Assembly (NCBI GenBank): GCA_011109175.1
Contig: RDEW01000004.1
Coordinates: 644,030 to 708,029 of the forward strand
Source: Dicyema japonicum
Taxonomy: Eukaryota; Dicyemida; Rhombozoa; Dicyemidae
Direction: 5' to 3'
Length of the DNA stretch: 64,000 bases
Position 1 is the stretch's first letter. Each line of letters begins with the position of its first letter. The notes beneath the pieces were generated by a model, which was not told the DNA's origin, did not search any database, and was given only the letters and a program-made list of their open reading frames with translations. The position numbers and the translations under genes were made by a program. Positions 22,567 through 32,515 of the stretch are shown piece after piece.

Positions 22567-23034
22567 CTAAAGGCTTTTTAAGTTGATCTTTTCCATCAAA
22601 TTATTATATTGTAATTCGATCAACGTCTTCACATTTACTAGCCCACCATCATCAACACCATACTTAGCAGACAAAAAAGGTCTGATAGTGCCTAGGTGGG
22701 TTGCCCGTGTTTTCTCGGTCGTTATTATGGCGTGCTTCCTAGCAGACACACTTGACCCAGCTATCAGGGTGTCGTGCATTCGCATTAGGATACGCTCACT
22801 TAGTTGGACTACTCCACACAGTCCACGGCCGAATTTATCACGAGGTAAATATAGCCTCTCCTCATTGGCTGCCAGCACATGGAATATTATTAATTTGAAA
22901 CATGCAACGTGCGTTCGATTCGGTGGTAAAAAATGTTGAAGGAAAAAAGAAGGATCACTTGAGTTACCAGATGGTATGAATATAACTCTTGCCATATCCG
23001 AGAGCGTTGTGGCAGCTGAAAAGAATTTATTCAC
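22567..23034 (-). mobile_element. LINE RT C-terminal fragment, second clade
   Basis: A 155-residue minus-strand open frame with RLYLPRDKFGRGLCGVVQLSE, then RATHLGTIRPFLSAKYG. The 'LYLPR...GRGL..V..L.E' block is a marker of the region after RT in several invertebrate LINEs. It has no counterpart in the RTE-like copies here, so it is another family. Confidence 0.5.
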
Positions 23035-23224
23035 GATTTATTATATATATATCTTTACAAAAAAAAAATATTTCTGATAAGCTTTTCGTGCCTCCCTTTA
23101 CACGAGTCCGCGCCCTCCCATTTTGGAAACCTCTGCCTTAGTTGTGTTACCCATAAGCATATAAATACTTAGGGTTCTGTTTATGGCCTACTCTTTGCTA
23201 TTCTTTCTCCTAGTTTTTTTACAG

Positions 23225-23400
23225 TAACTTTCCTCCTCGCTCGTTTCCGATGTTCACTGACGACAGCGTCACCCGACAAGCCAAAGCATCGTAGATGCGT
23301 GGAATCTTTAACCAAAATTTACAACAGCGGGATTAGGAGGTCATCAAGCCTCTTCCCGGCACTAGTAACACTAAGCCACTCCACCTCATTGTGACGTCGT
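23225..23400 (-). mobile_element. tRNA-derived SINE, copy 2
   Basis: Reverse complement of the SINE body: GATTCCACGCATCTACGATG, TTGTCGGGTGACGCTGTCGTCAGTG, preceded by a tRNA-like head GGAGTGGCTTAGTGTTACTAG and AATCCCGCTGTTG. A box and B box are degenerate. It carries no 3' tail. Confidence 0.65.
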
Positions 23401-23959
23401 ACATAATCACTATTCAGAATTCTATTGCATCTTGTTGCAGATGATCGACTGTTTTCTCTGAAGATTTACAATGGCTACAGTTCGATTCCTTATCTTCAAA
23501 AAACAGATTTCAATCTTGTAGGAGACAGGTCTCGTGGTTTCCTTTTGATAGACATTTCGAAGATGACACAATTTCAACAATTTTTTAGGCATTTGAATAA
23601 TGCTGAATGATTTTTTATCAATTTTTTAAGAAACAACCAGATTGAACTTTGTTTGATTTTTGAACACTCAATTCGAGAGAATTATTCGGCTTATGCTTTT
23701 GAGTCAGGAATCCTGCGATCGTTTCCACATGTGTCTCCTTAAATTGGCCCACAGGGTACCCACTTCCTTGGACATACAGTAGATTTTCTCTAGAAATCAG
23801 GGAGGAATTGAAATACATTCACCCTTGAACATAACTGATTCTAAACCTCTCCCAAATTTATCTCTCAGAAAATCTCATATAGAACCGTACCTCAGAAAAT
23901 ACAACGAACCTCGACATCCCCAAACTCATATGGTTCAATGTTGATCAGTCCAATATAGT

Positions 23960-24620
23960 GATTGTAGACTGAGAGTGCGTATTCACTTATTAAATATATT
24001 CTCTGCATCTTATGTGCCTCCGATTCTTTTTCTAATTTCTATGACAATTGCTTTAGTGTTACAACACTCCGAGATATTGATATCCCTCTGTTCCACCCTA
24101 ATACTTGGCTGTCTTTGATAAGCATTCCAGATTGTTTTCTAAAGTCCAGCTGATTCAAAAATATTTCAATGTCATCATCCTAATAATTGTTATCTTGAGC
24201 AAATATTTTCAAATCATCCATAACAGCAGATGATTCGTGACACAAGTTATCATTGATGTGGATGATTGACTAATATACACTTTAGGGTATTTTCCACTCA
24301 ACAGAGGATTCATCATAAGCACAAAATGCTGGGAGACCCCTTGATATCCTTACTGTTCCAATTTTGTGTTTATTAAAATTCTATTTAAATTGCCACTTGG
24401 TTACTAGACTTCTGATAAAATTAATAATCCAACGAGCAAGTCCACAACATTCCAATATTTGTAATAAAAATTCATGATCTACCGAGTCGAACGCTTTTTT
24501 CATACCAATCACAGTTGAATATTAGCAATTTCCAAATTCCCGATGAATAGATTGATAAGCGCCTGTTCCTTAGCACTGGCACATCCTTCTCGTTCCAGTT
24601 GACTGTCCGAAATAAGTTTG
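23960..24620 (-). mobile_element. LINE RT fragment of an MDDL-type clade
   Basis: The minus strand reads MKKAFDSVDHEFLLQILECC (RT motif A), then GLARWIINFIRSLV, a damaged RGLP motif B, then MDDLKIFAQDNN, the catalytic block in the MDDLK form, and DFRKQSGM. MDDL rather than YADD separates it from the RTE-like LINEs. Stops interrupt it. It lies head-to-head with the plus-strand LINE beginning at 24.6 kb. Confidence 0.6.
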
Positions 24621-25735
24621 TATATTTCAACGAAATCACTAAATCTTTTGGTAACACAACGACCGTGTTGGGAATAGATCTCTCCGGAGCTTTCGACTCA
24701 ATAAAGAGACAGAAACGATGAATGTGCTTGAGCAAATATTGGATGAATCGTCGGTTAGGATAACCAGACTACTACTTGCGAACACAAGACTATCTGTGAG
24801 GACAGAAGGAGCAACTTCCCGCAGTTTCAAAACAACGATTGGGACACCCCAGGGTGATTCCCTCTCCCCTTTACTATTCACCATATACCTTGAATCTGCA
24901 CTCCGCGACTTCCGTAAATGCTATATAGGAGACATAGAAGAGAGATCTTATGCGGATGATCTGGATTTCGTATCACGGGACGTGACCGCACGGTTTCTCA
25001 GCGTAAATGTAAACAAAACTGAAATTATGGAAATCAAAAGAGAAGACGATATTACTCATGAAAGATGGAGACGTACTAATAAGCTCGGCTCTCTACTAGG
25101 AGACGCTGAAGATGTACTAAGAAGGAAAACACTGGCAAATGCGGCAATGGCTAAACTGAAGAAAGGATGGCTAAGAGCCAAAGGACTTGGAATTGACATC
25201 AGATGCAGGCTTTACAACGCGTTTGTGAAACCGATCCTACTGTATAACGCTGGACATGGGGAAGTTCCTTCAACGAACTATTGAAACTGCATTCGTTCCA
25301 TAGAAGGCAACTAAGAAGCTTACTCGGAATGGAGTGGCCACGTAGAATATCAACCACTGGTATCTACAACAAGTGTATGTGTTCTTGCATCAGCAAGGAT
25401 GTGATAGATGCCCGGTGGAGGCTACTTGGGCATGTACTAAGAATTAATTCGGACGCACCCGCTAACAAAGCGATGGAAGATTATTTTGACAGTTGCGACA
25501 AACCCTTCCACGGAGGGCCTAGATCGACACTTCCGACTGCCTTAAACAAAGACCTTAATTGTGTGAGAAAAAATCTAAAGACGGGTTACGACCTGGACGA
25601 ATTGAGATCACTCGCATTCTACAAAGGAAAATGGAAAAGACTAACTATAAATATTGTTTCTTTGAGTGTTGCATATGCGGGGCTATAATCATTATGGCTT
25701 TCGTGAAAGTGCCATAATAATAATATTTCGTTGTG
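24605..25735 (+). mobile_element. RTE-like LINE, RT domain with 3' tail
   Basis: The best preserved RTE-like copy. In order: VLGIDLSGAFDSIKR (motif A), RITRLLLANTRLSVR, IGTPQGDSLSPLLFTIYLES (motif B), YADDLDFVSRD (motif C), LSVNVNKTEIMEI, RWRRTNKLGSLLGDAEDV, FVKPILLYNAG, then a shift at ~25,280, FHRRQLRSLLGMEWPRR, RWRLLGHVLRIN and FHGGPRSTLPTALNKDL. After ORF2 comes the tail GCATATGCGGGGCTATAATC, ATTATGGCTTTCGTGAAAG and an ATAATAAT run. The endonuclease half is absent (5' truncation). A palm segment between YADD and LSVN appears deleted, so it is probably inactive. Confidence 0.85.
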
Positions 25736-25789
25736 AATATATACAAGTGATCTTATTTTAAAATAATATTTTATAGTAAAAGAAATAAG

Positions 25790-27273
25790 TTAATATCGAT
25801 AGGTCAGAATAGGAAATAATCTCCTATACCAGGGATGTCTATTATAACTCACACGACAGTTCGGATTATATTGAACTTCTAATTGGGGGAGACTTCCTTG
25901 TAGAATCCTCACACCATTAGGGGATATCCCTGGGTTGTCAAAGCACACGAGTCTTCTCAAATTCTTGCAATTGAGCAGATATAGCAAACACCCATCAGTG
26001 AGTGCATAACAGTTATCAATAACAAGCACTTTCAGTGATTCTCTCCCACAATAACTTGCCGCCAAAGCTTCAATCCCCGCGTTGGTGATTTCACGGCATC
26101 CAGAAAGGGACTAAATAGACAAACTGTGACAACCAGAAAAGCCAGTTGATCGTCCTTCTCAGCCATTTCAGAGAGAACTCTATCAGTAACCTAGAATATG
26201 ACCATAAACTACAGAATTGAAGCAATTGTCAAAATCAAGAAATCGGAGTTGAGTACATTTATTTACCAAGTTAACGATGCACTCCTCAGTGAGGTTGGGA
26301 CAGTCACAAATGGACAGATGACATAATAAAACAACAAAATACAGAATATTGGGACAATTGGAGGCAATGTGGTTCACTGTGTTTGAACTGAGACTGTAGC
26401 ATCTCCCAATGTCCAGTTTCTGCAAGTTTGGGGAGTAGTGGACGACAGAATATAGTGAAACGTCTGAGATTAGCTTACAATTAAGGAGGATGAGGTTGTT
26501 GAGGTTGGGGTTTGACTGCCCAATGAAGACGAGGTTGTTATTAGTCAACTGAGTTGTTAGTAAATGATGGACAAACTGTGTGACTTTTGGTGATTATGAG
26601 ACTTCTTAGAGTCGTCACGTTCTTTCCAATCTCTGCAAACCCAATATTTGTGAGTAGATTACAGCAGCTTACGTCCAACAGAGTCATTTTGGAGCACTTT
26701 ATGCTTAAAGTCATATAATTATTGACACCAGAGGGAAGATAACCCAGAATCTCTTATTTCCGTACGAGCAACCCTGATTTCCTTCAAATTCAAACACGTG
26801 CTTGCAAGTGAGCAGATTGAGCTAAAATATGAGGGAAAAGTACAGATCAGTCACATATTTGCATGAAGAAATATTGATGGACTCAATTTGCTGGCAATGC
26901 TGACTCAAAAACCTGAATAATATAGCAAATTTACAGAATTTGTTTATCAGTAATATCTGTCCCACTAACGTCAAGTGAATTCAAATATTTTCCCGCTCTC
27001 AAAACAAGAACCTTTAAATTATTTTAAAGAAACATTAAATGAGTCAGGAGTTTGTCTCAAGTCTAGTTCTCTGTAGTTGCTTCCACTGTAAGCCAAACGG
27101 TGCCATAACATAATAACAGATAAGAGTACTTTGCAGACACGTGCGCATACTGATAAATGTTGATGATTCAGAAATGAGAAAATTCTAGCTTTACATATAT
27201 TTTAAACTTTAAAATAATTATCGGGGAGGTAGTCGTTGATATCAGCTGTATTTCTATTAGTTTTGTGTTCCAT
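25790..27273 (-). CDS. F-box/leucine-rich-repeat protein (FBXL class)
   Basis: A multi-exon gene from ATG at 27,273 (MEHKTNRNTADINDYLPDNY). An F-box with FLNHQHLSVCARVCK...LWHRLAYSGS and RELDL is followed by at least nine cysteine-type LRRs, e.g. SLDVSGTDITD, LKEIRVARTEIRDSGL, LLDVSCCNLLTNIG, NNLILLNCKLISDVSL, KLDIGRCYSL and SLSGCREITNAGI, ending RRLFPILTYRY. Such proteins are substrate receptors of SCF ubiquitin ligases: the F-box binds SKP1 and the LRRs bind the target. Canonical introns of 22-28 nt fit well; the 28-nt one (26,549-26,576) contains TACTAAC, a branch-point-like sequence. Two further 21-nt gaps (27,109-27,129 and 26,322-26,342) are required by F-box and LRR spacing but end in TTATTATG, not AG. 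The first intron after DNYFK could not be fixed. CACGTG occurs at 26,795 and 27,138. Confidence 0.8.
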
Positions 27274-27448
27274 TGTGAGGGTAAACAATTTGGTGGGTTT
27301 TAAACTAATATTTGTTATTAAAATACCTTCCCAACATTAAACAGTTATTTATTTTATTTATTTATTTATTAAATTGGACAGTTAATTTTTAATTTATTAT
27401 AAATGTCATTATTTTTAAAAATGTAATGGATTAATTATTAAAAAGACA
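27274..27448. other. AT-rich upstream region of the F-box gene
   Basis: An AT-rich stretch, including a run of TTTA/TTAT repeats at 27,345-27,375, between the start codon of the minus-strand F-box gene and the truncated 5' end of a plus-strand LINE. It probably holds the F-box promoter; no specific motif was recognised. Confidence 0.35.
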
Positions 27449-28385
27449 CGGATGATGTTAGAATTATTTCCTTGCTCCTAGAAGATACTCACCTGGCTGT
27501 CAAAATCGGAAATACCGCTTCCAATTTTTTTAAAACCACTCGGGGAGTTCCACATGGGGATTCGTTGTCTCCTATTCTATTTATTATTTATCTTGAGGCT
27601 GCACTGAGGGATTTCAGATTATCCATTAAAGGACAATATTATGAGTTGATTTACGCAGACGATCTGGACTTTTTATCGGATGATTCTGAATTTCTCAAGT
27701 ACATAAACGAACATCTTCCTAACATTTTCCAAAAATGGTTCTTGAAGATAAACACTGACAAAACGGAATTCACATCATTCAGCCATGCAGGGAGGATATC
27801 CGACGAGACGTGGAGAAGACATAAGAAGGTCGGATCGCTCTTGGGGGACGAGGAAGATGTAGCTCGACGGAAAATCCTTGCATCTGGTGCTTTCAGAAGC
27901 CTATCTAAAATATGGAGTTCGGGAAGAAGACTTTGTGGAAAAATAAAGCTTATGATATACAAATACTTTGTTGTGCCCATCCTAATATATAACTGTGGGA
28001 CATGGGGTTTGTATAAACGGGCAATGGAGTCTATTGACAGTTTCGACCGCAGTATGCTTCGGAAGGTACTTAATATTCGGTCACATTCTGAGGATGGACC
28101 TGGATGTCCCGTCAAATCACGTAATAGATGAATATTTCATGGAAAAAACAAAATCATTCCGAGGAAGGCCTAGAACAACCTTACCTATCACGCTAAATGA
28201 GGACCTAAAAGCCATAGGCAGGGAGTTGAAAACAATGGATGACCTCGATGAACTATAGATCTTGCGAAACGGAGAGGCCTTTGGATGCGATTGGTGCAAA
28301 GGGTGGCCGGCGCGGCACAAGGGAACCTTAATTGACTTTTGTTTTTTTATGTGTTCTCGCAGTGCTGATAATAATAATTATTAAA
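27449..28385 (+). mobile_element. RTE-like LINE, 5'-truncated, with intact RT palm
   Basis: Begins abruptly inside RT (DDVRIISLLLEDTHLAV). A 219-residue open frame contains RGVPHGDSLSPILFIIYLEA, YADDLDFLSDD, FLKINTDKTEFTSF, TWRRHKKVGSLLGDEEDVAR, FVVPILIYNCGTWG and FDRSMLRKVL. A frame change then gives RYLIFGHILRMDLDVP and FRGRPRTTLPITLNEDLKAI. The tail has TCTCGCAGTGCTGATAATAA and further AATAAT. YADD is intact, so this is fairly young, but it lacks the endonuclease and cannot be autonomous. Abrupt 5' truncation is typical of LINE target-primed insertion. Confidence 0.85.
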
Positions 28386-29393
28386 TTGTTGGCACTGAGG
28401 TTCACATCTATCCGTATCCGCTATTATGGGAACCTCCTCAATGGAGTAAGAGATGGATCCTTTTTTGGATGCCGGTCAGGTACTGGGCGTCTTTAGAGTC
28501 TATGGATCTCATGATGCTGGCTTCGCTAACATGTAGGAAGTGTTTTTCGACCAGGTAGGTAGCGGCATGAGAATCGACGCACAGCTATCGCAATTAGAGC
28601 AACAGCACTAACCAGAATGCTACCTGGTACTCTACTGGAGGGATTCTCCCATATAGGAAGCCATTTACTTATCCACAAGACCTTCAAGTGATGGAAACAG
28701 GTGGATAACTTGAAAGTAACTTCCAAAAGAAACTCCACTCTCATGTTGATCTTGGTGATTAAGGATAAGCAAAAAAATCTCGAACTACTCTTCCAATCCA
28801 AGATGTGAGATTCCCATTCTGACGGTTTTCAGGAACAGCGACCTCAGGAGGTCTGCCCTCCCTATTTTGCCATCTTTAACGATTCTTATGGCTCAAGTGT
28901 ACACCAAGTCGTGTATTCTTTCAGTCCATTTTAATTTTTTGGCGGAGGGGGATTTTCTAGAGTGTTCTTTGTAGATCAGTGAGAATTCTGTGGATGTGCC
29001 TGGGGTTAGTAAATATGAGTAGTGGAAAGGTTTGGGGGTTAGGGTTCAGTGATTGTTGGAAGTATTGCAAGCTATGTATTTTAAACTGATCACCAATGGA
29101 AGAATCCTCGTTTCTCAGTGTACCATTTACTGATAACCGCATGGAGGTGTTCCCGCAAAGGATTAATACTATTAACTTATTTCTCGGTGTACCCAGTGTT
29201 GATAAATTCCAATTGAAATGACATTAATGTTAGTAAGATTTGTGAAATCGATACTTTTCATGCAAAATATCGATATTTGCCGTATTATTTCACCAATCAT
29301 TAAAATTACACTCAAATGTTCACCAGTCATTCTCATTCGGTGATAGTTTTTGCAAAAGTTGTCGATGAGGTGATTATTTTATTTTTGCAGTCA
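28386..29393. other. Dispersed-repeat remnant and intergenic DNA
   Basis: 28,435-28,545 repeats the block at ~1,870-1,980 and resembles weaker copies near 41,390-41,500 and 41,940-42,000. The remainder, to 29,393, has short frames without homology. No gene is supported. Confidence 0.4.
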
Positions 29394-29725
29394 TTATCAG
29401 TTCCTTGGCATAGTGGTTAGGTGTCGGCTTAAGTGGTTTAGGCTACGGGTTCGAATCTCGCTGCTGTTCACCTGGTGGAAGGTTTTACGCATCTACGATG
29501 CAGAAAGGGTTTGACGAGTGACGCCGTCATCAGTGGATACTCACTGCGGAACTGGATTGTCTAGAAAGGACACTCGCAAGAAAAAGAAAAAAAAAGTGAA
29601 GATCATTCCTTGGTTCTACGATTAGTTAAAATTAACTGTTCTTTACTTAAATAAAGTGTGTGTCCTGCCTATGCGGAGCTATAAATACTATGGCTCTCGT
29701 GAAAAGGCTTTAAAAAAAATTATCA
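29394..29725 (+). mobile_element. tRNA-derived SINE, full-length copy 3 with LINE-type tail
   Basis: A box TGGCATAGTGG (29,406-29,416) and B box GGTTCGAATCT (29,448-29,458) at tRNA spacing form an internal Pol III promoter. The body follows: GGTTTTACGCATCTACGATG, TTGACGAGTGACGCCGTCATC, GCGGAACTGGATTGTCTAG and an A-rich stretch. The 3' part has CTGTTCTTTACTTAAATAAAGTGTGTG, then CTATGCGGAGCTATAAATAC and TATGGCTCTCGTGAAAAGGC. That last block is the same as the 3' end of the RTE-like LINEs. This is the reference copy for the family in this window. Confidence 0.85.
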
Positions 29726-29874
29726 GTTCCTTACACGTGTTTCTGGTCATAAAATCATTTTCTATTAATATGGACAAATTCTTTGAATATTCGAAATCGA
29801 ATGTCTCAAACTATGATAGTCTTCCTGAAATGTGTCTTCCATGTTTATGTGCTAATGTGGTAAAACATACCTCC

Positions 29875-29990
29875 ATACAGAGTGAGTCTGTGATGAATCA
29901 CCGATAACGGACTCATGTGTGGAACCTTTACTGGGAATGGATAGCAGCTAGATTTGAACCTGGAACCGTGGTCAGGCTTTTTTGTTTCGG
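29875..29990 (-). mobile_element. tRNA-derived SINE, partial copy 4
   Basis: On the minus strand, CAGGTTCAAATCTAGCTGC (B box plus start of body) is followed by TATCCATTCCCAGTAAAGG, TTCCACACATGAG and CGGTGATTCATCACAGACTC. Only the head and the first part of the body are present. It lies between the full copy 3 and PMF1. Confidence 0.55.
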
Positions 29991-30104
29991 CCAAAAAATA
30001 GCCTTCGATAATATAAATTGTTGATTTATTAATTAATATTTAATTATTAAAAAACAATAAAAGTATTTAAAATTTACCGCACTTCAATATTGTTCTCGTT
30101 GCAA

Positions 30105-30682
30105 ATGGAAGAGTTTCTCAAAATTAAGAAAGTCGACCTATTAAATCGCATATTTAATGCCATGGGGTCTAATATGACACCGATATTTGGAGATATTAGG
30201 GAAATAAGCAGCGCGTTTCCTTCATTAGACACGGAGAGCTACCAACTGGTATACAAAGACTTTCTGAAAAATCATAAAGTTTGATTTGGCTAATATTAGA
30301 ATCGTATATCCACCAGATTTGAAGAGTTGGATATATTCACCAAATTAGATAAGTTAGACCAATTAATTGATGAATCACCGAAAGATCACGTGGTTTGGCG
30401 TCCAACGGGAATAGCAGAAGAGGATATTAAAGGGCATATTTACTATGCTACGAAGGCTCACATTGAGAGACTGAGGTCCTCCATCTCAGATGTTAGCCAA
30501 ATGAACGAGCAGAGAAAGCTCAAAATCGACATATTGCTCTCCGATTGAGTCAATTGAAGTCTAAATTGGTGGATAAAGTAAAATCTTATGGACCGGAAGA
30601 AAAGATTCGTATAAATACTGATTTTCTGTATGCCAGATTCGACAAAGAAGTTGATATCGTTGATATTATTGAGAATCAGTGA
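30105..30682 (+). CDS. PMF1: PMF1/NNF1 kinetochore subunit of the MIS12 complex
   Basis: Three exons with two tiny introns (30,279-30,299, 21 nt; 30,492-30,514, 23 nt, both GT...AG) give 177 residues, close to human PMF1 (~205). The N-terminal helix (VDLLNRIFNAMGSNMTPIFG) and the middle motif LDQLIDESPKDHVVWRPTGI match the family (LDKIVEE...PAWRPSGIPE), with WRPxGI as the strongest marker. A coiled coil follows (IERLRSSISD, then LRLSQLKSKLVDKVK). PMF1/NNF1 with MIS12, DSN1 and NSL1 links the inner kinetochore to NDC80. The start at 30,105 is the ATG opening MEEFLKIKKV; 15 bp upstream the frame is also open but has no better ATG. A CACGTG sits just before the WRPTG codons (30,387) and another 12 bp after the stop. 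Confidence 0.85.
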
Positions 30683-31440
30683 TTTTTTTATTTCACGTGT
30701 TTTTGTAAATTTTAATGAGTGAATTGCACGGTCTTAGACTTTCCCTTCCCTTTTGTCTAGTCATTTCTCAGACAGCCGTTTTTTCTTCCTTCAAGGTCTC
30801 CCTCACAGAATGACTCCTCGGAAGACGGAGAAACGCATTTCACCGAATTATGTGATTTGCTGGGACAACATCGTTTGAAAGGCTTTCCTTTTCCTGGCTT
30901 CACTGTAATCGCCTTAGCGCCAAAATAAGAGATCTACTCCATCAACGGGTGGTATCCCTTGTGAGCTCTTTGCCATCTGACGTCTGTGGTCCTCACTGAG
31001 GAGGTGTCAAGTCCGATAATGAATAAAAAAAGGCATCGACTTCCCACGAATAGTCACCTGTGGTGGTTCCCTAAATTCCACAGCGGTGCTACGGTCTGTC
31101 AGTAATTTTTAGGTTTTAATCTACTAAAAATCAAAAAATATAAGCACGATTGTTCCGATAAAAGCCCATTCTTTCTGGATTTTTATCATTTTCGACAATT
31201 GTTAATTTACCATTGATGTACTAAGCTTGAGTATCACGTGGAAGCGCAAATTCTCAATTAAATCCATACTGATTGGAAGGACGAATAATTTTCGGATTCC
31301 CTTGATCATGAAAATATCTTGAGTGGTACAATTGAACCGGGGGTAACCAAGAATACGTCTTGTCGAAAATGCCATAACCCTCGGGGTGCATAAAAGTTAC
31401 TTCCACGTGGATATACCGGATTATAAAATTACCTTATAGT
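30683..31440. other. Intergenic, no supportable gene
   Basis: No homologous peptide in six frames. CACGTG occurs near 30,694, 31,236 and 31,404. The stretch separates PMF1 from a decayed RT-like element. Confidence 0.4.
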
Positions 31441-32050
31441 ACTGTCTTAGGGATTTAACACATTTTTAGTTCCGTGGATAGGTCCCCGAGTATTCTCGAC
31501 TATGGAATATTGAGGAAACTTCCCAATTCCATAAGTTGCATGGTTAAATCTCTGATGTGTTTGCAAGCAAGGCCGATGTGGTCTTGTGGAGTAAATTACC
31601 GCAGGTACTTGTGGTTGGTGCATACTATTAGGTTTTTTGATCTTCTCTCCGTTGTCTGGTGTATCACATGTACTATGGAATTCGGATTTGTTTATTGGAT
31701 TTTAGTGATCTTGGCCCACATTGAGGATTCTAGGATCCAAATCGCTTTCCAGAAAACAGTGGTCTCAGCATACCCACCCAGTCGTCCTAAGATCGGGAGA
31801 AAGTTTGAAGTACAAATTCCCGCAAAATGAAGTGTTCCCCCAGTTCAGTATCGAAGGCTTTATTAATATCGGTCGAGAAGACCGCAGTTCGGAAATGAAG
31901 TGAGTTTCCATTAATTACAGGTAATCCAGGTTGCGGAAGGGAAGGGGTAATCGTTGAGAGCATAAGGTTTCAAGTACTTTAGCACAGTACAGGTTGGGGA
32001 GATAGGCCGGAATAAGACAAAATCTCCTTTCTGTTTTCCAAGATCAGTAT
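31440..32050 (-). mobile_element. Reverse-transcriptase-like relic (family A), second copy
   Basis: On the minus strand, RRFCLIPAYLPNLYCAKVL and LPLPFRNLDYL precede HFRTAVFSTDINKAFDTELG, an RT motif A-like block. The order and spacing match the plus-strand relic at 15.2-16.1 kb. Several frames are used, so it is dead. Confidence 0.45.
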
Positions 32051-32254
32051 TGGCGAATTCTTGTATTTTACAGAACAATTAATGATCTGTATGAGGTGGG
32101 GGATTCTATGGGGCTCAAGCCCCCACTTCTTCATCCGGAATAACTTATTTGTCGTACGTACCTCTCAATGGAAATTCACTTTGATCTCCGTGTGCTTCGA
32201 TAAAGTCTTGAAATTGATCGAATCGCAGTGTTTCGTGAATAGGTTAGGATGTAA

Positions 32255-32515
32255 ATGGCGCATGTACTCTGAAGAGATCCGTCCTGTCGCACAGGACACA
32301 CTTTATTAGAGTAATAACAGCTAAATCGTAGGAGACCAAGAACTGTTCCCTTCTTTTTGTTGCGTAGACGATCCAGTTCACAAGTGTAGTATCATTCACG
32401 GCGTAACTCGTCAATCTAAAGTATCGTAGATGCGTGGAACCTTCAGTCAACTGTACAGCAGCGAGATTACCCTCGCACTGCACGATTACCACGAAAATAA
32501 ATAAAAAATAAAATT
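32255..32515 (-). mobile_element. tRNA-derived SINE, copy 5
   Basis: Minus strand: degenerate head (CGTGGTAATCGTGCAGTGCGAGGG), B-box remnant GGGTAATCTCGCTGCTG, then GAAGGTTCCACGCATCTACG, TTGACGAGTTACGCCGTGAATG and GAACTGGATCGTCTACG, then the CTTTATTAGAG-type AT tract in reverse. Its first ~50 bp overlap the predicted last codons and stop of the coiled-coil gene on the same strand. Confidence 0.65.

Noticed and set aside
22583-22939. 118-codon plus-strand open frame
   Set aside because: Antisense of the LINE fragment carrying RLYLPRDKFGRGL on the minus strand.
27651-28115. 154-codon minus-strand open frame
   Set aside because: It is the antisense of the LINE RT palm at 27.5-28.1 kb, which has strong RT motifs on the plus strand.
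29406-29458. A tRNA gene
   Set aside because: A and B boxes are good but the sequence does not fold into acceptor and anticodon stems of a tRNA, and it is followed by the SINE body and tail shared by other copies.
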